This document shows positions 1 to 8,731 of a stretch of 64,000 bases of DNA, piece by piece (the stretch's first letter is position 1; each line of letters begins with the position of its first letter). The position numbers and the translations under genes are program-made. The notes under the pieces were generated by a model. That model was not told the origin of the DNA, did no database searches, and worked only from the letters and a program-made list of their open reading frames with translations. This DNA is from Sphingoaurantiacus capsulatus (GTDB taxonomy: Bacteria; Pseudomonadota; Alphaproteobacteria; Sphingomonadales; Sphingomonadaceae): positions 124,001-188,000 of the forward strand of contig NZ_JBHRXV010000003.1 of assembly GCF_042648405.1 (NCBI RefSeq). Direction: 5' to 3'.

Positions 1-2
1 CG

Positions 3-131
3 ACCGAGCTGCGCCGCGGCATCACCAATGCCGCCGCCGCCGCGCTCGGCCTGGGCTTCGCCGACCAGTCGGGCTTCACCCGCGCGTTCAAGCGCCGCCA
101 CGGTGTCACACCGGGTTCGCTCACTCGCTGA
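3..131 (+). CDS. AraC-family transcriptional regulator, C-terminal fragment
   Basis: The last 42 codons of a gene entering from the left edge. The frame reads ALGLGFADQSGFTRAFKRRH then a GVTPG motif, the classic second helix-turn-helix and C-terminal signature of AraC/XylS regulators, and ends in TGA at 129-131. The ligand-binding part lies outside the window, so neither effector nor targets can be named. The next gene (sdaA) starts 57 bases later on the same strand. Confidence 0.85.
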   Translation, partial: TELRRGITNAAAAALGLGFADQSGFTRAFKRRHGVTPGSLTR

Positions 132-140
132 GAGCCCGCG

Positions 141-156
141 ACAGCTTGCAAGCTGT
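141..156. promoter_or_regulatory. 16-bp perfect palindrome upstream of sdaA
   Basis: ACAGCTTGCAAGCTGT is a perfect inverted repeat with no spacer. It lies between the AraC stop (131) and the sdaA ATG (189). It could be an operator for a dimeric regulator or the stem of a weak terminator for the AraC gene. No U-tract follows it. The function is inferred from position only. Confidence 0.35.
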
Positions 157-188
157 ACGGAGTCGCGGCGCGGGAGTAGGTTGCGGTC

Positions 189-1565
189 ATGACCGTCAGC
201 GCTTTCGACCTGTTCAAGCCGGGCGTCGGCCCCTCCTCGTCGCACACGATGGGTCCGATGACGGCCGGCCTGCGCTTCGTGCGCGGCCTCGCCGACAGCG
301 GCACCTTGGGCAGCGTGCAGCGCGTCGAGGTCGAGCTAATGGGCTCGCTCGCCGCGACCGGCGTCGGGCACAGTACCGACGTGGCGGTGCAGGCGGGCCT
401 CGCCGGCTTCGACCCGGCGACGGTGGATTCGGACTCGATCGACGCGCTGATCGCCGCGATCGGTGCCGACCGGCAGATCATGCTCGGCGGCCGACAGATG
501 GTGCCGTTCGATCCCGGCGCCGACATCATCTGGACGAAGACCGCACACCCGAAGCACGCCAACGCGCTGCGCTTCACAGCGCTCGACGGGCCGCAGAGCG
601 TGCTCGAGCGGCGGCTGTATTTCTCGGTCGGCGGCGGCTTCGTGCTCGACGAGGCGGAGATGAACGCGCCGGCGGCGAGCCTCGGTCGCGAGACGCCGTT
701 GCCGCACCCGTTCGCCTCGGCGGGACAGTTGCTGGCGCAGGCGGAGATTGCCGGCCTGACCATCGCCGAGCTGATGCGCGCGAACGAGCGCATGCATCGC
801 AGCGACGCCGAGATCGACGCTGGGCTCGATCGCATCTGGGCGCGCATGGACGCCTGCATCCGGCGCGGACTGCTGCGGGACGGCATCCTGCCGGGCGGGC
901 TCAAGGTGCCGCGTCGCGCCAAACGCATCTACGAGGCGTTGCGCGCCAAGCCAGAGGCGCTGATCGCCGATCCGTTGGCGGCGATGGATTTCGTCAACGT
1001 CTGGGCGCTGGCGGTGAACGAGGAGAATGCCGCAGGCGGCGCCGTCGTCACCGCGCCGACCAATGGCGCGGCCGGCATCATCCCGGCGGTCATCACTTAT
1101 TACCGAACTTTTCGCGGCGGCACCCCGGCGGGCATCCGCGACTTCCTGCTGACCGCCGCGGCGATCGGCGCGCTCTACAAGCGCAACGCCTCGATCTCGG
1201 GCGCGGAGGTCGGCTGCCAGGGCGAGGTCGGCGTCGCCTGCTCGATGGCGGCCGCGGGGCTTACCGCGGCGCTCGGCGGTACAAATGCACAGATCGAGAA
1301 TGCCGCCGAGATCGGCATGGAGCACAATCTCGGCCTCACCTGCGACCCGATCGGCGGGCTGGTGCAGATCCCCTGCATCGAGCGCAACGCGATGGGCGCG
1401 ATCAAGGCGATCGACGCCTCGCGCCTCGCGCTGACGGGCGACGGCGTCCACCATGTCAGCCTCGACAAGGTGATCGCCACGATGCGCGCCACCGGCGCTG
1501 ACATGCATTCACGCTACAAGGAGACCAGCGAAGGCGGTCTCGCGGTGAATGTGGTCGAGTGCTGA
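189..1565 (+). CDS. sdaA: L-serine dehydratase (L-serine ammonia-lyase), single-chain, iron-sulfur dependent
   Basis: Converts L-serine to pyruvate and ammonia in the cytoplasm. The 458-residue length matches the single-chain type 2 enzymes, with an N-terminal beta domain opening FDLFKPGVGPSSSHT and a C-terminal catalytic alpha domain. Cys343, Cys385 and Cys396 sit where the [4Fe-4S] ligands of the Legionella enzyme are found. The chain ends exactly in Cys458, the residue that in that enzyme folds back into the active site as a removable fourth iron ligand (tail-in-mouth). The ATG at 189 gives the family start. The gene appears monocistronic; the next gene is convergent and begins 1 base beyond the stop. 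Confidence 0.96.
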   Translation: MTVSAFDLFKPGVGPSSSHTMGPMTAGLRFVRGLADSGTLGSVQRVEVELMGSLAATGVGHSTDVAVQAGLAGFDPATVDSDSIDALIAAIGADRQIMLGGRQMVPFDPGADIIWTKTAHPKHANALRFTALDGPQSVLERRLYFSVGGGFVLDEAEMNAPAASLGRETPLPHPFASAGQLLAQAEIAGLTIAELMRANERMHRSDAEIDAGLDRIWARMDACIRRGLLRDGILPGGLKVPRRAKRIYEALRAKPEALIADPLAAMDFVNVWALAVNEENAAGGAVVTAPTNGAAGIIPAVITYYRTFRGGTPAGIRDFLLTAAAIGALYKRNASISGAEVGCQGEVGVACSMAAAGLTAALGGTNAQIENAAEIGMEHNLGLTCDPIGGLVQIPCIERNAMGAIKAIDASRLALTGDGVHHVSLDKVIATMRATGADMHSRYKETSEGGLAVNVVEC

Positions 1566-1566
1566 T

Positions 1567-1992
1567 CTACCTCAGCAGCGCAACGGCGTCTTCGTAGGAA
1601 CCCAGCACGCGATCTTCGAGCGCGGTGTCGCCATATTCGACGACCTCGGTGATCTTTCCGTCGCGGAAGCGGAAGATGAAGCAATAATCGTTGGCGTAGC
1701 GCGCGCCGTCGATGGTCGTCACGTCGCCCTTCACCTCGGCCACCACGGTATCGCCTTCACCGATAAGGCTGACGAGCTGTGCGGTGTAGGGCGTGGCGAA
1801 GCGGGCGAACAGCGGCCGGAAGAGGTCGCGATTGACGCTGTCGAGGCCCTCGAAGCGGCGCGACCAGCTTGCCTGGCCGGGCAGGCGCCAAACACAATCC
1901 TCGTGCAGCGATGCGGCGAACAGCGTGCCGTCACCCTTCGCCATCGCCTCATAGATGCGCCGGACGATGTCCTTGTTGGTCTCGCTGCTCAT
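1567..1992 (-). CDS. SnoaL-like / NTF2-fold protein
   Basis: A 141-residue protein opening MSSETNKDIVRRIYEAMAKGD, typical of the SnoaL-like branch of the NTF2-like cone fold (limonene-1,2-epoxide hydrolase and ketosteroid isomerase relatives). The centre (DCVWRLPG, FRPLFARF) and end (FRFRDGKITEVVEY) fit the fold, but no catalytic set can be assigned. The ATG at 1992 overlaps the stop of the 5-oxoprolinase gene (ATGA), so the two are probably cotranslated. A longer in-frame extension upstream would lie wholly inside the oxoprolinase gene and is rejected. The substrate is unknown. Confidence 0.8.
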   Translation of the reverse strand: MSSETNKDIVRRIYEAMAKGDGTLFAASLHEDCVWRLPGQASWSRRFEGLDSVNRDLFRPLFARFATPYTAQLVSLIGEGDTVVAEVKGDVTTIDGARYANDYCFIFRFRDGKITEVVEYGDTALEDRVLGSYEDAVALLR

Positions 1993-4900
1993 CGCGCCTC
2001 TCCGTAGCCGCCGCCGCCGGGGGTCTCGATGACGAAGGTGTCGCCTTCCGCCATCTCGACCGCCGCCGTCGCGCCATAGGTCTCGACCCGGCCGTCCTGC
2101 CGCTCGACGCGGTTGATGCCGAGCGCGCCCGAGGCGCCACCCTCCAGCCCGAACGGCGGCACGCGGCGACGATTGGAGAGAATACCCGCGGTCATTGCTT
2201 CGCGGAAGCGGACACGGCGCACCACGCCGTCGCCGCCGTGCCACTGACCGTCCCCGCCCGAGCCGCGGCGCAGGCGGAATTCGTCGAGGATCACCGGGAA
2301 GCGGGTTTCGAGCACCTCGGGATCGGTCAGGCGGCTGTTGGTCATGTGCGTCTGCACGCCGCTGGCGCCATCGAAACCCGGCCCGGCGCCGGCGCCGCCG
2401 GCGATCGTCTCATAATATTGGTGGCGATCGTTGCCGAAGGTGAAGTTGTTCATCGTGCCCTGCGCGCCCGCCATTGCGCCCAGCGCGCCGAAGATCGCGT
2501 CGGTGATCACCTGGCTGGTCTCGACGTTGCCGGCGACCACCGCCGCCGGGTAGCGCGGGTTGAGCATCGAGCCTTCGGGGACGATCAGCTCGATCGGCTT
2601 CATGCAGCCGTCGTTCATCGGAATGTCGTCGTCGACGAGGCAGCGGAAGGCATAGAGCACGGCGGCGCGGCACACCGACAGCGGCGCGTTATAATTGTTG
2701 CCGAGCTGCGCGCTGGTGCCGGTGAAATCGACCTTCGCGCGGCGGTTGGCCCGGTCGACGGTGATGGCGACCCGCACGGTGGCGCCGTCGTCCATCTCAT
2801 AGGCGAAGGCGCCGTCCGACAGCCGGTCGATGACGCGGCGCACCGACTCCTCGGCATTATCCTGCACATGGCCCATGTAGGCGGCGACGGTGCCGCCGCC
2901 GAACTCGCCGACCATGCGGCGGAGCTCGTCGGCGCCCTTGGTGCAGGCGGCGACCTGCGCCTTCAGGTCGGCGATATTCTGGTCCGGATTGCGCGCCGGC
3001 CAGCGGCCCGCCGACAGGGTGGCGCGCACCTCATCCTCAAGGAAGCGGCCGGCGTCGACCAGCAGCACATTGTCGAGCAGCACGCCCTCCTCCTCGACGG
3101 TGCGACTGTCAGGTGGCATCGACCCCGGCGTGATGCCGCCGATGTCGGCCTGGTGGCCGCGCGCCGCGACGTAGAACATCGGCGCGGCATCCTGCGGTGT
3201 CTCGAAAACGGGCATGATGACGGTGACGTCGGGCAGGTGGGTGCCGCCATTGTAGGGCGCGTTTAGCATGTAGACGTCGCCGGCGCGGATGCCGCAGCCG
3301 TCGGCACTGTCGGCGCGCGCGGTGATGATGGCGCGGATGCTGTCGCCCATCGAGCCGAGGTGCACCGGCATGTGCGGCGCGTTGGCGATGAGGTTGCCGC
3401 CCCGGTCGAAGATCGCGCAGGAGAAGTCGAGCCGCTCCTTGATGTTCACCGAGTAGGCGGTGTTCTGGAGCGCGACGCCCATCTGCTCGGCGATCGCCAT
3501 GAACAGATTGTTGAAGATCTCCAGCATCACCGGATCTGCCTCGGTGCCGATCGCGCTACGCGACGGGCGGGCGACGACGCGGTCGAGCATGAGGTTGCCG
3601 AACGGATCGACGCTTGCGCGCCAGCCGGGCTCGATGATCGTCGTCGAGGACGCGTCGGTGATGATCGCCGGGCCATCGACGATCGCGCCGGCGCCGAGGC
3701 GGGCGCGCTCATAGACCGGCGTCGAATGGCCGGTGCCGGCGAAATGCACGTCGACGGTAGCCGAGGGGTCGGCCGCGCCGCCTTCAGGCAGCGGCAGACT
3801 GGCCTCGTTAGCGTGCGACGTGCCGATCGCCTCGACGAGCAGCGCGTCGATGACCAGCGGCTTCTCGCTGGCGACGAAGCCGAAGCGGCTGCGGTGCAGC
3901 ACCTCGAATTCCTCACGCATCGCGGCGGCATCGGCGACGGCGATTTCGAGCGGCGTGTCGGTGCCGGCATATTTGACCAGCGCGCGGCGCAGGATTTCGA
4001 CACCGCGGATCGGCACCCCCTGCCCGCGCAGCACAGCTTCGGCCGCCACCGTCAGCTCAGTCGCCTTGCCGTCGACCGCGCGCATCGCGCCGTCGGCGAG
4101 CGGCAGGTTAAGCGTCGCCTCACGCAGCACGCGCAGATCAGCGAGGCCGATGCCGTAGGCGGAGAGCACGCCGGCGAGCGGGTGGATCATTACCTTGTCC
4201 ATGCCGAGCGCGTCGGCGACGAGGCAGGCATGCTGGCCTCCGGCGCCGCCGAAGCAGGCGAGCGTATAGCGGGTGACGTCGTAACCGCGCTGCACCGAGA
4301 TCTGCTTGATGGCGTTGGCCATGTTCTCGACGGCGATGGTCAGGAAGCCCTTGGCGATTGCCTCCGGCGCCGGGCGCTTGCCCGTCGCCGACGCGACCTC
4401 AGCAGCCAGCTCGTCGAAGCGGCGGCGGACGATGTCGGCGTCGATCGGCTGGTCGCCGCCGGGGCCGAAGACCTGCGGGAACAGCGACGGCTGCAGCTTG
4501 CCCAGCATGACATTGCAATCGGTGACGGTGAGCGGCCCGCCCTTGCGGTAGCACGCCGGGCCCGGATCGGCACCCGCCGACTCCGGCCCGACGCGGAAAC
4601 GTGCGCCGTCGAAACGGCAGATCGAACCGCCGCCCGCCGCCACGGTGTGAATGAGCATCATCGGCGCGCGGACGCGCACGCCCGCCACCATCGTCTCATG
4701 CGTGCGCTCGTAGGCGCCGGCATAGTGCGACACGTCGGTCGAGGTGCCGCCCATGTCGAAGCCGATGATCCGGTCGCGGCCCGCCTGCCCGGCCGTTTTC
4801 GCCATGCCGACGATGCCGCCCGCCGGGCCGGACAGGATCGCGTCCTTGCCCTGGAAGGCGCGCGCGTCGACGAGGCCGCCGTTCGACTGCATGAACATCA

Positions 4901-5591
4901 GGCGCGTGCCTGCCGGTAGCTCGCCCGCCACCTTGTCGACATAGGCGCGCAGCACCGGCGACAGATAGGCATCGACGACGCTGGTATCGCCGCGGCCGAC
5001 CAGCTTGATCAGCGCGCCAACCTCGTGGCTGACCGAGACCTGCGTAAAGCCGATGTCGCGGGCGATGGCGGCCACAGTGCTCTCGTGCGCGGTGTGGCGG
5101 TAACCGTGCATCAGCACGACGGCGACGGCGCGATAACCGGCGTCGAACGCCGCCTGCAGGTCGGTGCGGGTCTTCGCTTCGTTGAGCGGGCGCAGCACCT
5201 GGCCCTCGGCGGTCACCCGCTCGTCGATCTCGACCACGCGCTCGTAGAGCGGCTCGGGCAGCTTGATCGCGCGCTCGAACAGCTTCGGGCGGGCCTGATA
5301 GCCGATGCGCAGCGCGTCGGCGAAGCCGCCGGTGATTGCGAGCAAGGTCGGCGCGCCCTTGCGCTCGAGGAGCGCGTTGGTGGCGACCGTGGTGCCCATC
5401 TTGATCGCCTCGATCGGCGCGTCGTCACCCGCCATCAGCGCGCGGATGCCGGCGACCGCCGCATCGCGATAGCGTTCGGGATTCTCCGAGAGCAGCTTGT
5501 GGGTGACGATCGTCCCGTCTGGGCGGCGCGCCACGATGTCGGTGAAAGTGCCGCCGCGGTCGATCCAGAATTGCCAGCCTGCCTGTGTCAT
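1989..5591 (-). CDS. 5-oxoprolinase-type hydantoinase, fused HyuA-HyuB
   Basis: A 1200-residue fusion: a HyuA-type ATPase half (about 1-680, with the actin-like fold motif GFDMGGTSTDVS and the opening FWIDRGGTFTDIVARRPDG) followed by a HyuB half (about 690-1195, beginning near DPVMLEIFNNLFMAIAEQMG). This single-chain architecture is that of ATP-dependent 5-oxoprolinase, which opens pyroglutamate to glutamate in glutathione turnover. Hydantoinase or acetone-carboxylase-like roles share the fold, so the substrate is inferred. It is the upstream partner of the SnoaL-like gene (4-base overlap). It is divergent from the phaE-phaC run, separated by 87 bases. Confidence 0.9.
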   Translation of the reverse strand: MTQAGWQFWIDRGGTFTDIVARRPDGTIVTHKLLSENPERYRDAAVAGIRALMAGDDAPIEAIKMGTTVATNALLERKGAPTLLAITGGFADALRIGYQARPKLFERAIKLPEPLYERVVEIDERVTAEGQVLRPLNEAKTRTDLQAAFDAGYRAVAVVLMHGYRHTAHESTVAAIARDIGFTQVSVSHEVGALIKLVGRGDTSVVDAYLSPVLRAYVDKVAGELPAGTRLMFMQSNGGLVDARAFQGKDAILSGPAGGIVGMAKTAGQAGRDRIIGFDMGGTSTDVSHYAGAYERTHETMVAGVRVRAPMMLIHTVAAGGGSICRFDGARFRVGPESAGADPGPACYRKGGPLTVTDCNVMLGKLQPSLFPQVFGPGGDQPIDADIVRRRFDELAAEVASATGKRPAPEAIAKGFLTIAVENMANAIKQISVQRGYDVTRYTLACFGGAGGQHACLVADALGMDKVMIHPLAGVLSAYGIGLADLRVLREATLNLPLADGAMRAVDGKATELTVAAEAVLRGQGVPIRGVEILRRALVKYAGTDTPLEIAVADAAAMREEFEVLHRSRFGFVASEKPLVIDALLVEAIGTSHANEASLPLPEGGAADPSATVDVHFAGTGHSTPVYERARLGAGAIVDGPAIITDASSTTIIEPGWRASVDPFGNLMLDRVVARPSRSAIGTEADPVMLEIFNNLFMAIAEQMGVALQNTAYSVNIKERLDFSCAIFDRGGNLIANAPHMPVHLGSMGDSIRAIITARADSADGCGIRAGDVYMLNAPYNGGTHLPDVTVIMPVFETPQDAAPMFYVAARGHQADIGGITPGSMPPDSRTVEEEGVLLDNVLLVDAGRFLEDEVRATLSAGRWPARNPDQNIADLKAQVAACTKGADELRRMVGEFGGGTVAAYMGHVQDNAEESVRRVIDRLSDGAFAYEMDDGATVRVAITVDRANRRAKVDFTGTSAQLGNNYNAPLSVCRAAVLYAFRCLVDDDIPMNDGCMKPIELIVPEGSMLNPRYPAAVVAGNVETSQVITDAIFGALGAMAGAQGTMNNFTFGNDRHQYYETIAGGAGAGPGFDGASGVQTHMTNSRLTDPEVLETRFPVILDEFRLRRGSGGDGQWHGGDGVVRRVRFREAMTAGILSNRRRVPPFGLEGGASGALGINRVERQDGRVETYGATAAVEMAEGDTFVIETPGGGGYGEAR

Positions 5592-5678
5592 GGGCGACCT
5601 TATGGCGGCGGAAATTTTGTGCGGCTAGACGGCAGGCATCCGCAACGTCAGATTGCATGAAAAGCAATGGGGAGGATC

Positions 5679-6044
5679 ATGGCGGACCCTAAAGACCCGG
5701 CCGACCTGTTCCGCGATATGCTCGGCCACTGGGAGCGCACGTCGAACGAAGTCGTCGGCAAGCTGCTGCAGTCGAGCGAGTTCAGCCGCGGCATGAACAA
5801 CGCGACGACGATGACCCTGAAGCTGCAGCAGACCATGCACGAGCAGATGACGCGCTTCCTCGCCGCCGCGAACATGCCGAGCCGCGAGGAAGTCGCGAGC
5901 CTCGGCGCCGGGATGCGCGCGCTCGACGAGCGGATGGCGCGGATCGAGGCGATGCTGAGCGCCGCCACCGGTACCGCACCGCCCGAACGCGAGCGGCCGA
6001 AGCCGCCGCGCACCCGCAAGCCGGCGCCAAAGAAGGATAGCTGA
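5679..6044 (+). CDS. phaE: Short PhaE-like subunit of class III PHA synthase
   Basis: A 121-residue mostly helical protein directly before phaC. The central part (LAAANMPSREEVASLG) followed by a heptad-like ALDERMARIEAML helix resembles the C-terminal portion of PhaE, which binds and activates PhaC on polyhydroxyalkanoate granules. The tail is Lys/Arg/Pro-rich (TRKPAPKKDS), as in granule-associated proteins. Known PhaE proteins are about 350 residues and PhaR of class IV about 200, so this is unusually short. ATG 5679 is chosen because GGGGAGG lies at 5669-5675; an in-frame ATG at 5667 would add four residues. The stop overlaps the phaC ATG by one base (TGATG). Confidence 0.7.
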   Translation: MADPKDPADLFRDMLGHWERTSNEVVGKLLQSSEFSRGMNNATTMTLKLQQTMHEQMTRFLAAANMPSREEVASLGAGMRALDERMARIEAMLSAATGTAPPERERPKPPRTRKPAPKKDS

Positions 6045-7120
6045 TGGCGTCGGCTCCGCCCGACCCCCAGCTCGTCGACCAGATGCGCGGCCTCGTCGAC
6101 CGCGCCATCCAGCGCAACATCAAGGGCCTCGAATATTTCGCGTCGCCCTCGCCCGCTGTCGGCGCGACGCCGAAGGACCTGCTGCTGAGCCGCGGCACGC
6201 TCAACCTGTCGCACTACCGGCCGCTCGCCGACGAAATCTACCGGGTGCCGATCCTGCTGGTGATGGCGACGACCAACCGCGGTTACATCCTCGACATGGT
6301 GCCGGGGCAGAGCTTCGTCGAGTTCCTGCTGCGGCAGGGCTTCGATGTCTACATGGTCGACTGGAACCCGCCGCGCGCCGACGAGAAGCATCTGCGGCTG
6401 GAGGATTATGTCCTCGACTTCCTGCCCGAGTGCATCGCGCGGGTGCAGGCGGACAGCGGTGAAAGCGACATCACGCTGATGGGCTATTGCTTCGGCGGGG
6501 TGCTGTCGCTGCTCTACAGCGCGCTCCACACCGACGGGCCGGTGAAGAACCTCGTCACCTTCACCACGCCGATCGACTTCACGCAGATGCCGCTGTTCCA
6601 GGCCTGGTCCGACGAGCGGCATTTCGACGTCGACCGGCTGGTCGACACGCTCGGCAACATCCCGCCCGACCTGATCTTCACCGCGTTCGACATGCTGCGC
6701 CCCGCCGCGCGCCTCGCCGGCAATATCCGGCTGTGGGATCACATGTGGAACGACGAGTTCGTGAAGTCCTACCGGATGTTCGACCGCTGGGCGACCGACG
6801 CGCTGCCGCTGGCCGGCGAATATTTCCGGCAGACCACCAAAGATTTGATGTGGAAGAACGGCCTCTATAACCGCGACCTGCAGGTCGGCGGGCGGACGGT
6901 CGACATCGGCAAGATCAAAGTGCCGATGCTCCACGTCGTCGCGGAGCATGACCATATCGTGCCCTATGAGGCGTCGAAGCCGCTCGTGCAGATGATCGGG
7001 TCGACCGACAAGGAGGAAGTGGTGCTGAAGGGCGGGCATATCAGCCTCGTCGCGGGCGCCAACGCCGTCCGGCGGCTGTGGCCGCGCCTCGATCTTTGGC
7101 TTCAGGAGCGATCAACTTGA
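6044..7120 (+). CDS. phaC: Class III poly(3-hydroxyalkanoate) synthase PhaC
   Basis: Polymerises 3-hydroxyacyl-CoA into storage polyester on granules. At 358 residues it matches class III PhaC (355 in Allochromatium) and is far shorter than class I (about 590). The nucleophile elbow GYCFGG places Cys149 as catalytic residue. Asp303 (in AEHDHIVP) and His332 (in GGHISLV) complete the triad, nearly identical in number to the Allochromatium triad. Coupled to phaE upstream (TGATG) and to the GNAT gene downstream (stop inside a TTGA overlap). I see no phaA, phaB or depolymerase beside it, so monomer supply must come from elsewhere. Confidence 0.9.
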   Translation: MASAPPDPQLVDQMRGLVDRAIQRNIKGLEYFASPSPAVGATPKDLLLSRGTLNLSHYRPLADEIYRVPILLVMATTNRGYILDMVPGQSFVEFLLRQGFDVYMVDWNPPRADEKHLRLEDYVLDFLPECIARVQADSGESDITLMGYCFGGVLSLLYSALHTDGPVKNLVTFTTPIDFTQMPLFQAWSDERHFDVDRLVDTLGNIPPDLIFTAFDMLRPAARLAGNIRLWDHMWNDEFVKSYRMFDRWATDALPLAGEYFRQTTKDLMWKNGLYNRDLQVGGRTVDIGKIKVPMLHVVAEHDHIVPYEASKPLVQMIGSTDKEEVVLKGGHISLVAGANAVRRLWPRLDLWLQERST

Positions 7121-7707
7121 CCGACAGCGTTCAGGATACCGGCCCGCGCACCCTCAAGCTGTCGGGCGGCGACGTGCTGCTCCGCCCCTTCGCCACCGGC
7201 GACGAGGCGGCGGTGCTTGGCTTTGCCGGCGCGCTGCCCGAACACGACTTGCTGTTCCTCACCCGCGACATCACGCAGGCGAAAGTGGTGGCGGCGTGGA
7301 TGCGCGACGTCGAGGACGGCACGATCGTCAGCCTGCTGGCGCTGAAAGGCCCGAAGGTGGTCGGCACCACCGCGGTCGTCCGCGATGCGCTGTCCTGGTC
7401 GCCGCACGTCGGCGATATCCGGGTGCTGGTGTCGCCTGAGATGCGTGGGCAAGGCCTCGGCCAGATTCTCGCGCAGGAGGCGGTGGCGACCGCGACGGCG
7501 ATGGGCCTCGAAAAGCTGACCGTGCGCATGACCGTCGACCAGCAGGCGGCGATCGCCGTGTTCGAAAGCCTCGGCTTTCGCGGCGAGGCGCTGCTGCGCG
7601 ACCATGTGAAGGACCGCGCCGGCAACCGGCACGATCTTGCGATCCTGAGCCACAACGTTGCCGAGGTCGGGGCCCGGCTGAGCGCGTTTGGCGTTGGAGC
7701 GTCCTGA
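7117..7707 (+). CDS. GNAT-family N-acetyltransferase
   Basis: A 196-residue acetyltransferase. The core acetyl-CoA binding segment is visible as VSPEMRGQGLGQILAQEAVATA (about residues 107-128), preceded by a beta strand GDIRVLV and followed by the usual FESLGFRGEALLRDHV end. The TTG start at 7117 is chosen because AGGAG lies 8 bases upstream and TTGA overlaps the phaC stop. An ATG at 7078 would need translation through the end of phaC. Acceptor unknown. Coupling to phaEC suggests a role in the same physiology, but this may only be operon packing. Confidence 0.85.
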   Translation: MTDSVQDTGPRTLKLSGGDVLLRPFATGDEAAVLGFAGALPEHDLLFLTRDITQAKVVAAWMRDVEDGTIVSLLALKGPKVVGTTAVVRDALSWSPHVGDIRVLVSPEMRGQGLGQILAQEAVATATAMGLEKLTVRMTVDQQAAIAVFESLGFRGEALLRDHVKDRAGNRHDLAILSHNVAEVGARLSAFGVGAS

Positions 7708-7723
7708 CGATATCAGGACGGCA

Positions 7724-8203
7724 ATGAGTGTTGCGTTCACCAAGGAAGGCGATCTGGAAGCGACGGCAGCGGACCTGCCCGATCGCCCGATTTCGCCGCA
7801 TCCGAACCTCGTGACGCCGGAGGGGCTCGCGCAGATCGATGCCGAGCTGGCGACGGCGCGCGAGGCGTACAACGCCGCCCGCGAAGCCGGCGATGTGCAG
7901 ACCGACCGCACCGCGATGGCGCGGGCGACGCGCGACCTGCGCTACTGGTCGGCGCGGCGTTCGTCGGCGCAGTTGATCGAGACGCCGGCGGACAGCCCGA
8001 CTTTGGTCTTCGGCGGACGGGTGACCGTCGAGCGCGACGATGGCGAGGAGCTGAGCTACCGCATCGTCGGCGAGGATGAGGCCGACCCGGCGGCGGGCAG
8101 CATCTCCTATGTGGCGCCGCTGGCCCGCGCCTTGCTCGGCAAGGGCGTTGGCGACAGTGCGTCGCTCAACCGCCGCGACTATGAGATCGTCGCGATCGGC
8201 TGA
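7724..8203 (+). CDS. GreA/GreB-family transcript cleavage factor-like protein
   Basis: A 159-residue protein with the two Gre parts: an N-terminal coiled-coil segment (about 25-85, LVTPEGLAQIDAELATAREAYNAAREAGDVQ) and a C-terminal FKBP-like domain (about 90-159, GRVTVERDDGEELSYRIVGEDEAD, ending DYEIVAIG). Gre factors enter the RNA polymerase secondary channel and stimulate cleavage of backtracked RNA through two acidic residues at the coiled-coil tip. The first acidic residue (Asp of GDV) is kept, but the second position is Thr with Asp one residue on, so full cleavage activity is uncertain. AGGA lies 5 bases before the ATG. Probably a paralogue beside a canonical GreA elsewhere. Confidence 0.75.
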   Translation: MSVAFTKEGDLEATAADLPDRPISPHPNLVTPEGLAQIDAELATAREAYNAAREAGDVQTDRTAMARATRDLRYWSARRSSAQLIETPADSPTLVFGGRVTVERDDGEELSYRIVGEDEADPAAGSISYVAPLARALLGKGVGDSASLNRRDYEIVAIG

Positions 8204-8216
8204 GCGACGGCAGCCA

Positions 8217-8597
8217 TCACCCGAGACGGTGAAGCGCGCAGAGCTTGTTGCCCGACGGATCGCGCAGATAGGCGAGATAAAGCTTGCCGATGGCCCCCTC
8301 GCGGATGCCGGGCGGGTCTTCGCAGGCCGTGCCGCCGTTGGCGACGCCCGCCGCATGCCAGGCGTCCGCCTCGGCTGGCGACTTCGCAGCAAAGCCGATG
8401 GTGCCGCCGTTGGCGCAGGACGCGGGCTCGCCGTTGATCGGCTGTGTCAGCGCCAGCACGCCGGTCGGGGTCATGTAGAAGACGCGACCCTTGTCATCGA
8501 CATTGCCGGGCGCAATGCCGAGCGCGCCGAGCGTCGCGTCGTAGAATTTCTTCGAGGCCGCGGTGTCGTCGGCGCCGAGCATGATGTGACTGAACAT
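8217..8597 (-). CDS. VOC-family (glyoxalase/dioxygenase fold) protein
   Basis: A 126-residue single vicinal-oxygen-chelate module. It opens MFSHIMLGADDTAASKKFYDATL and ends YLRDPSGNKLCALHR, the two halves of the paired beta-alpha-beta-beta-beta fold. His4 and later polar residues could be metal ligands, but the set is not certain. The ATG at 8597 is preceded on its strand by a strong GGGGAG site. It is convergent with the Gre-like gene (14-base gap) and divergent from the alpha/beta hydrolase. Candidates range from glyoxalase-like to antibiotic-binding; the substrate cannot be told. Confidence 0.8.
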   Translation of the reverse strand: MFSHIMLGADDTAASKKFYDATLGALGIAPGNVDDKGRVFYMTPTGVLALTQPINGEPASCANGGTIGFAAKSPAEADAWHAAGVANGGTACEDPPGIREGAIGKLYLAYLRDPSGNKLCALHRLG

Positions 8598-8731
8598 CTT
8601 TTCTCCCCTGTTCTGGTTGCCGGGGAATGGACCAGATCGCGCCGCGGCTGTCGACCCAAGCAGGGTGAATAGGTTGACAGAAAAGCGGCAAAGGAGTCGC
8701 ATGCAGGAACGCCGCGCGAAGACGGCGCGTT

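Noticed and set aside
3360..4919. 519-codon open frame opposite the 5-oxoprolinase
   Set aside because: Antisense to a strongly conserved gene; composition is the mirror of GC-rich codons, with no motif or ribosome site.
5652..5668. ATTGC-N7-GCAAT dyad before phaE as a PhaR operator
   Set aside because: Lacks the TGC-N3-GCA core of the other boxes; not enough similarity to claim a shared regulator.
7078..7116. ATG start for the GNAT gene at 7078
   Set aside because: It would read through the end of phaC in another frame. TTG 7117 has a good SD and coupling overlap.
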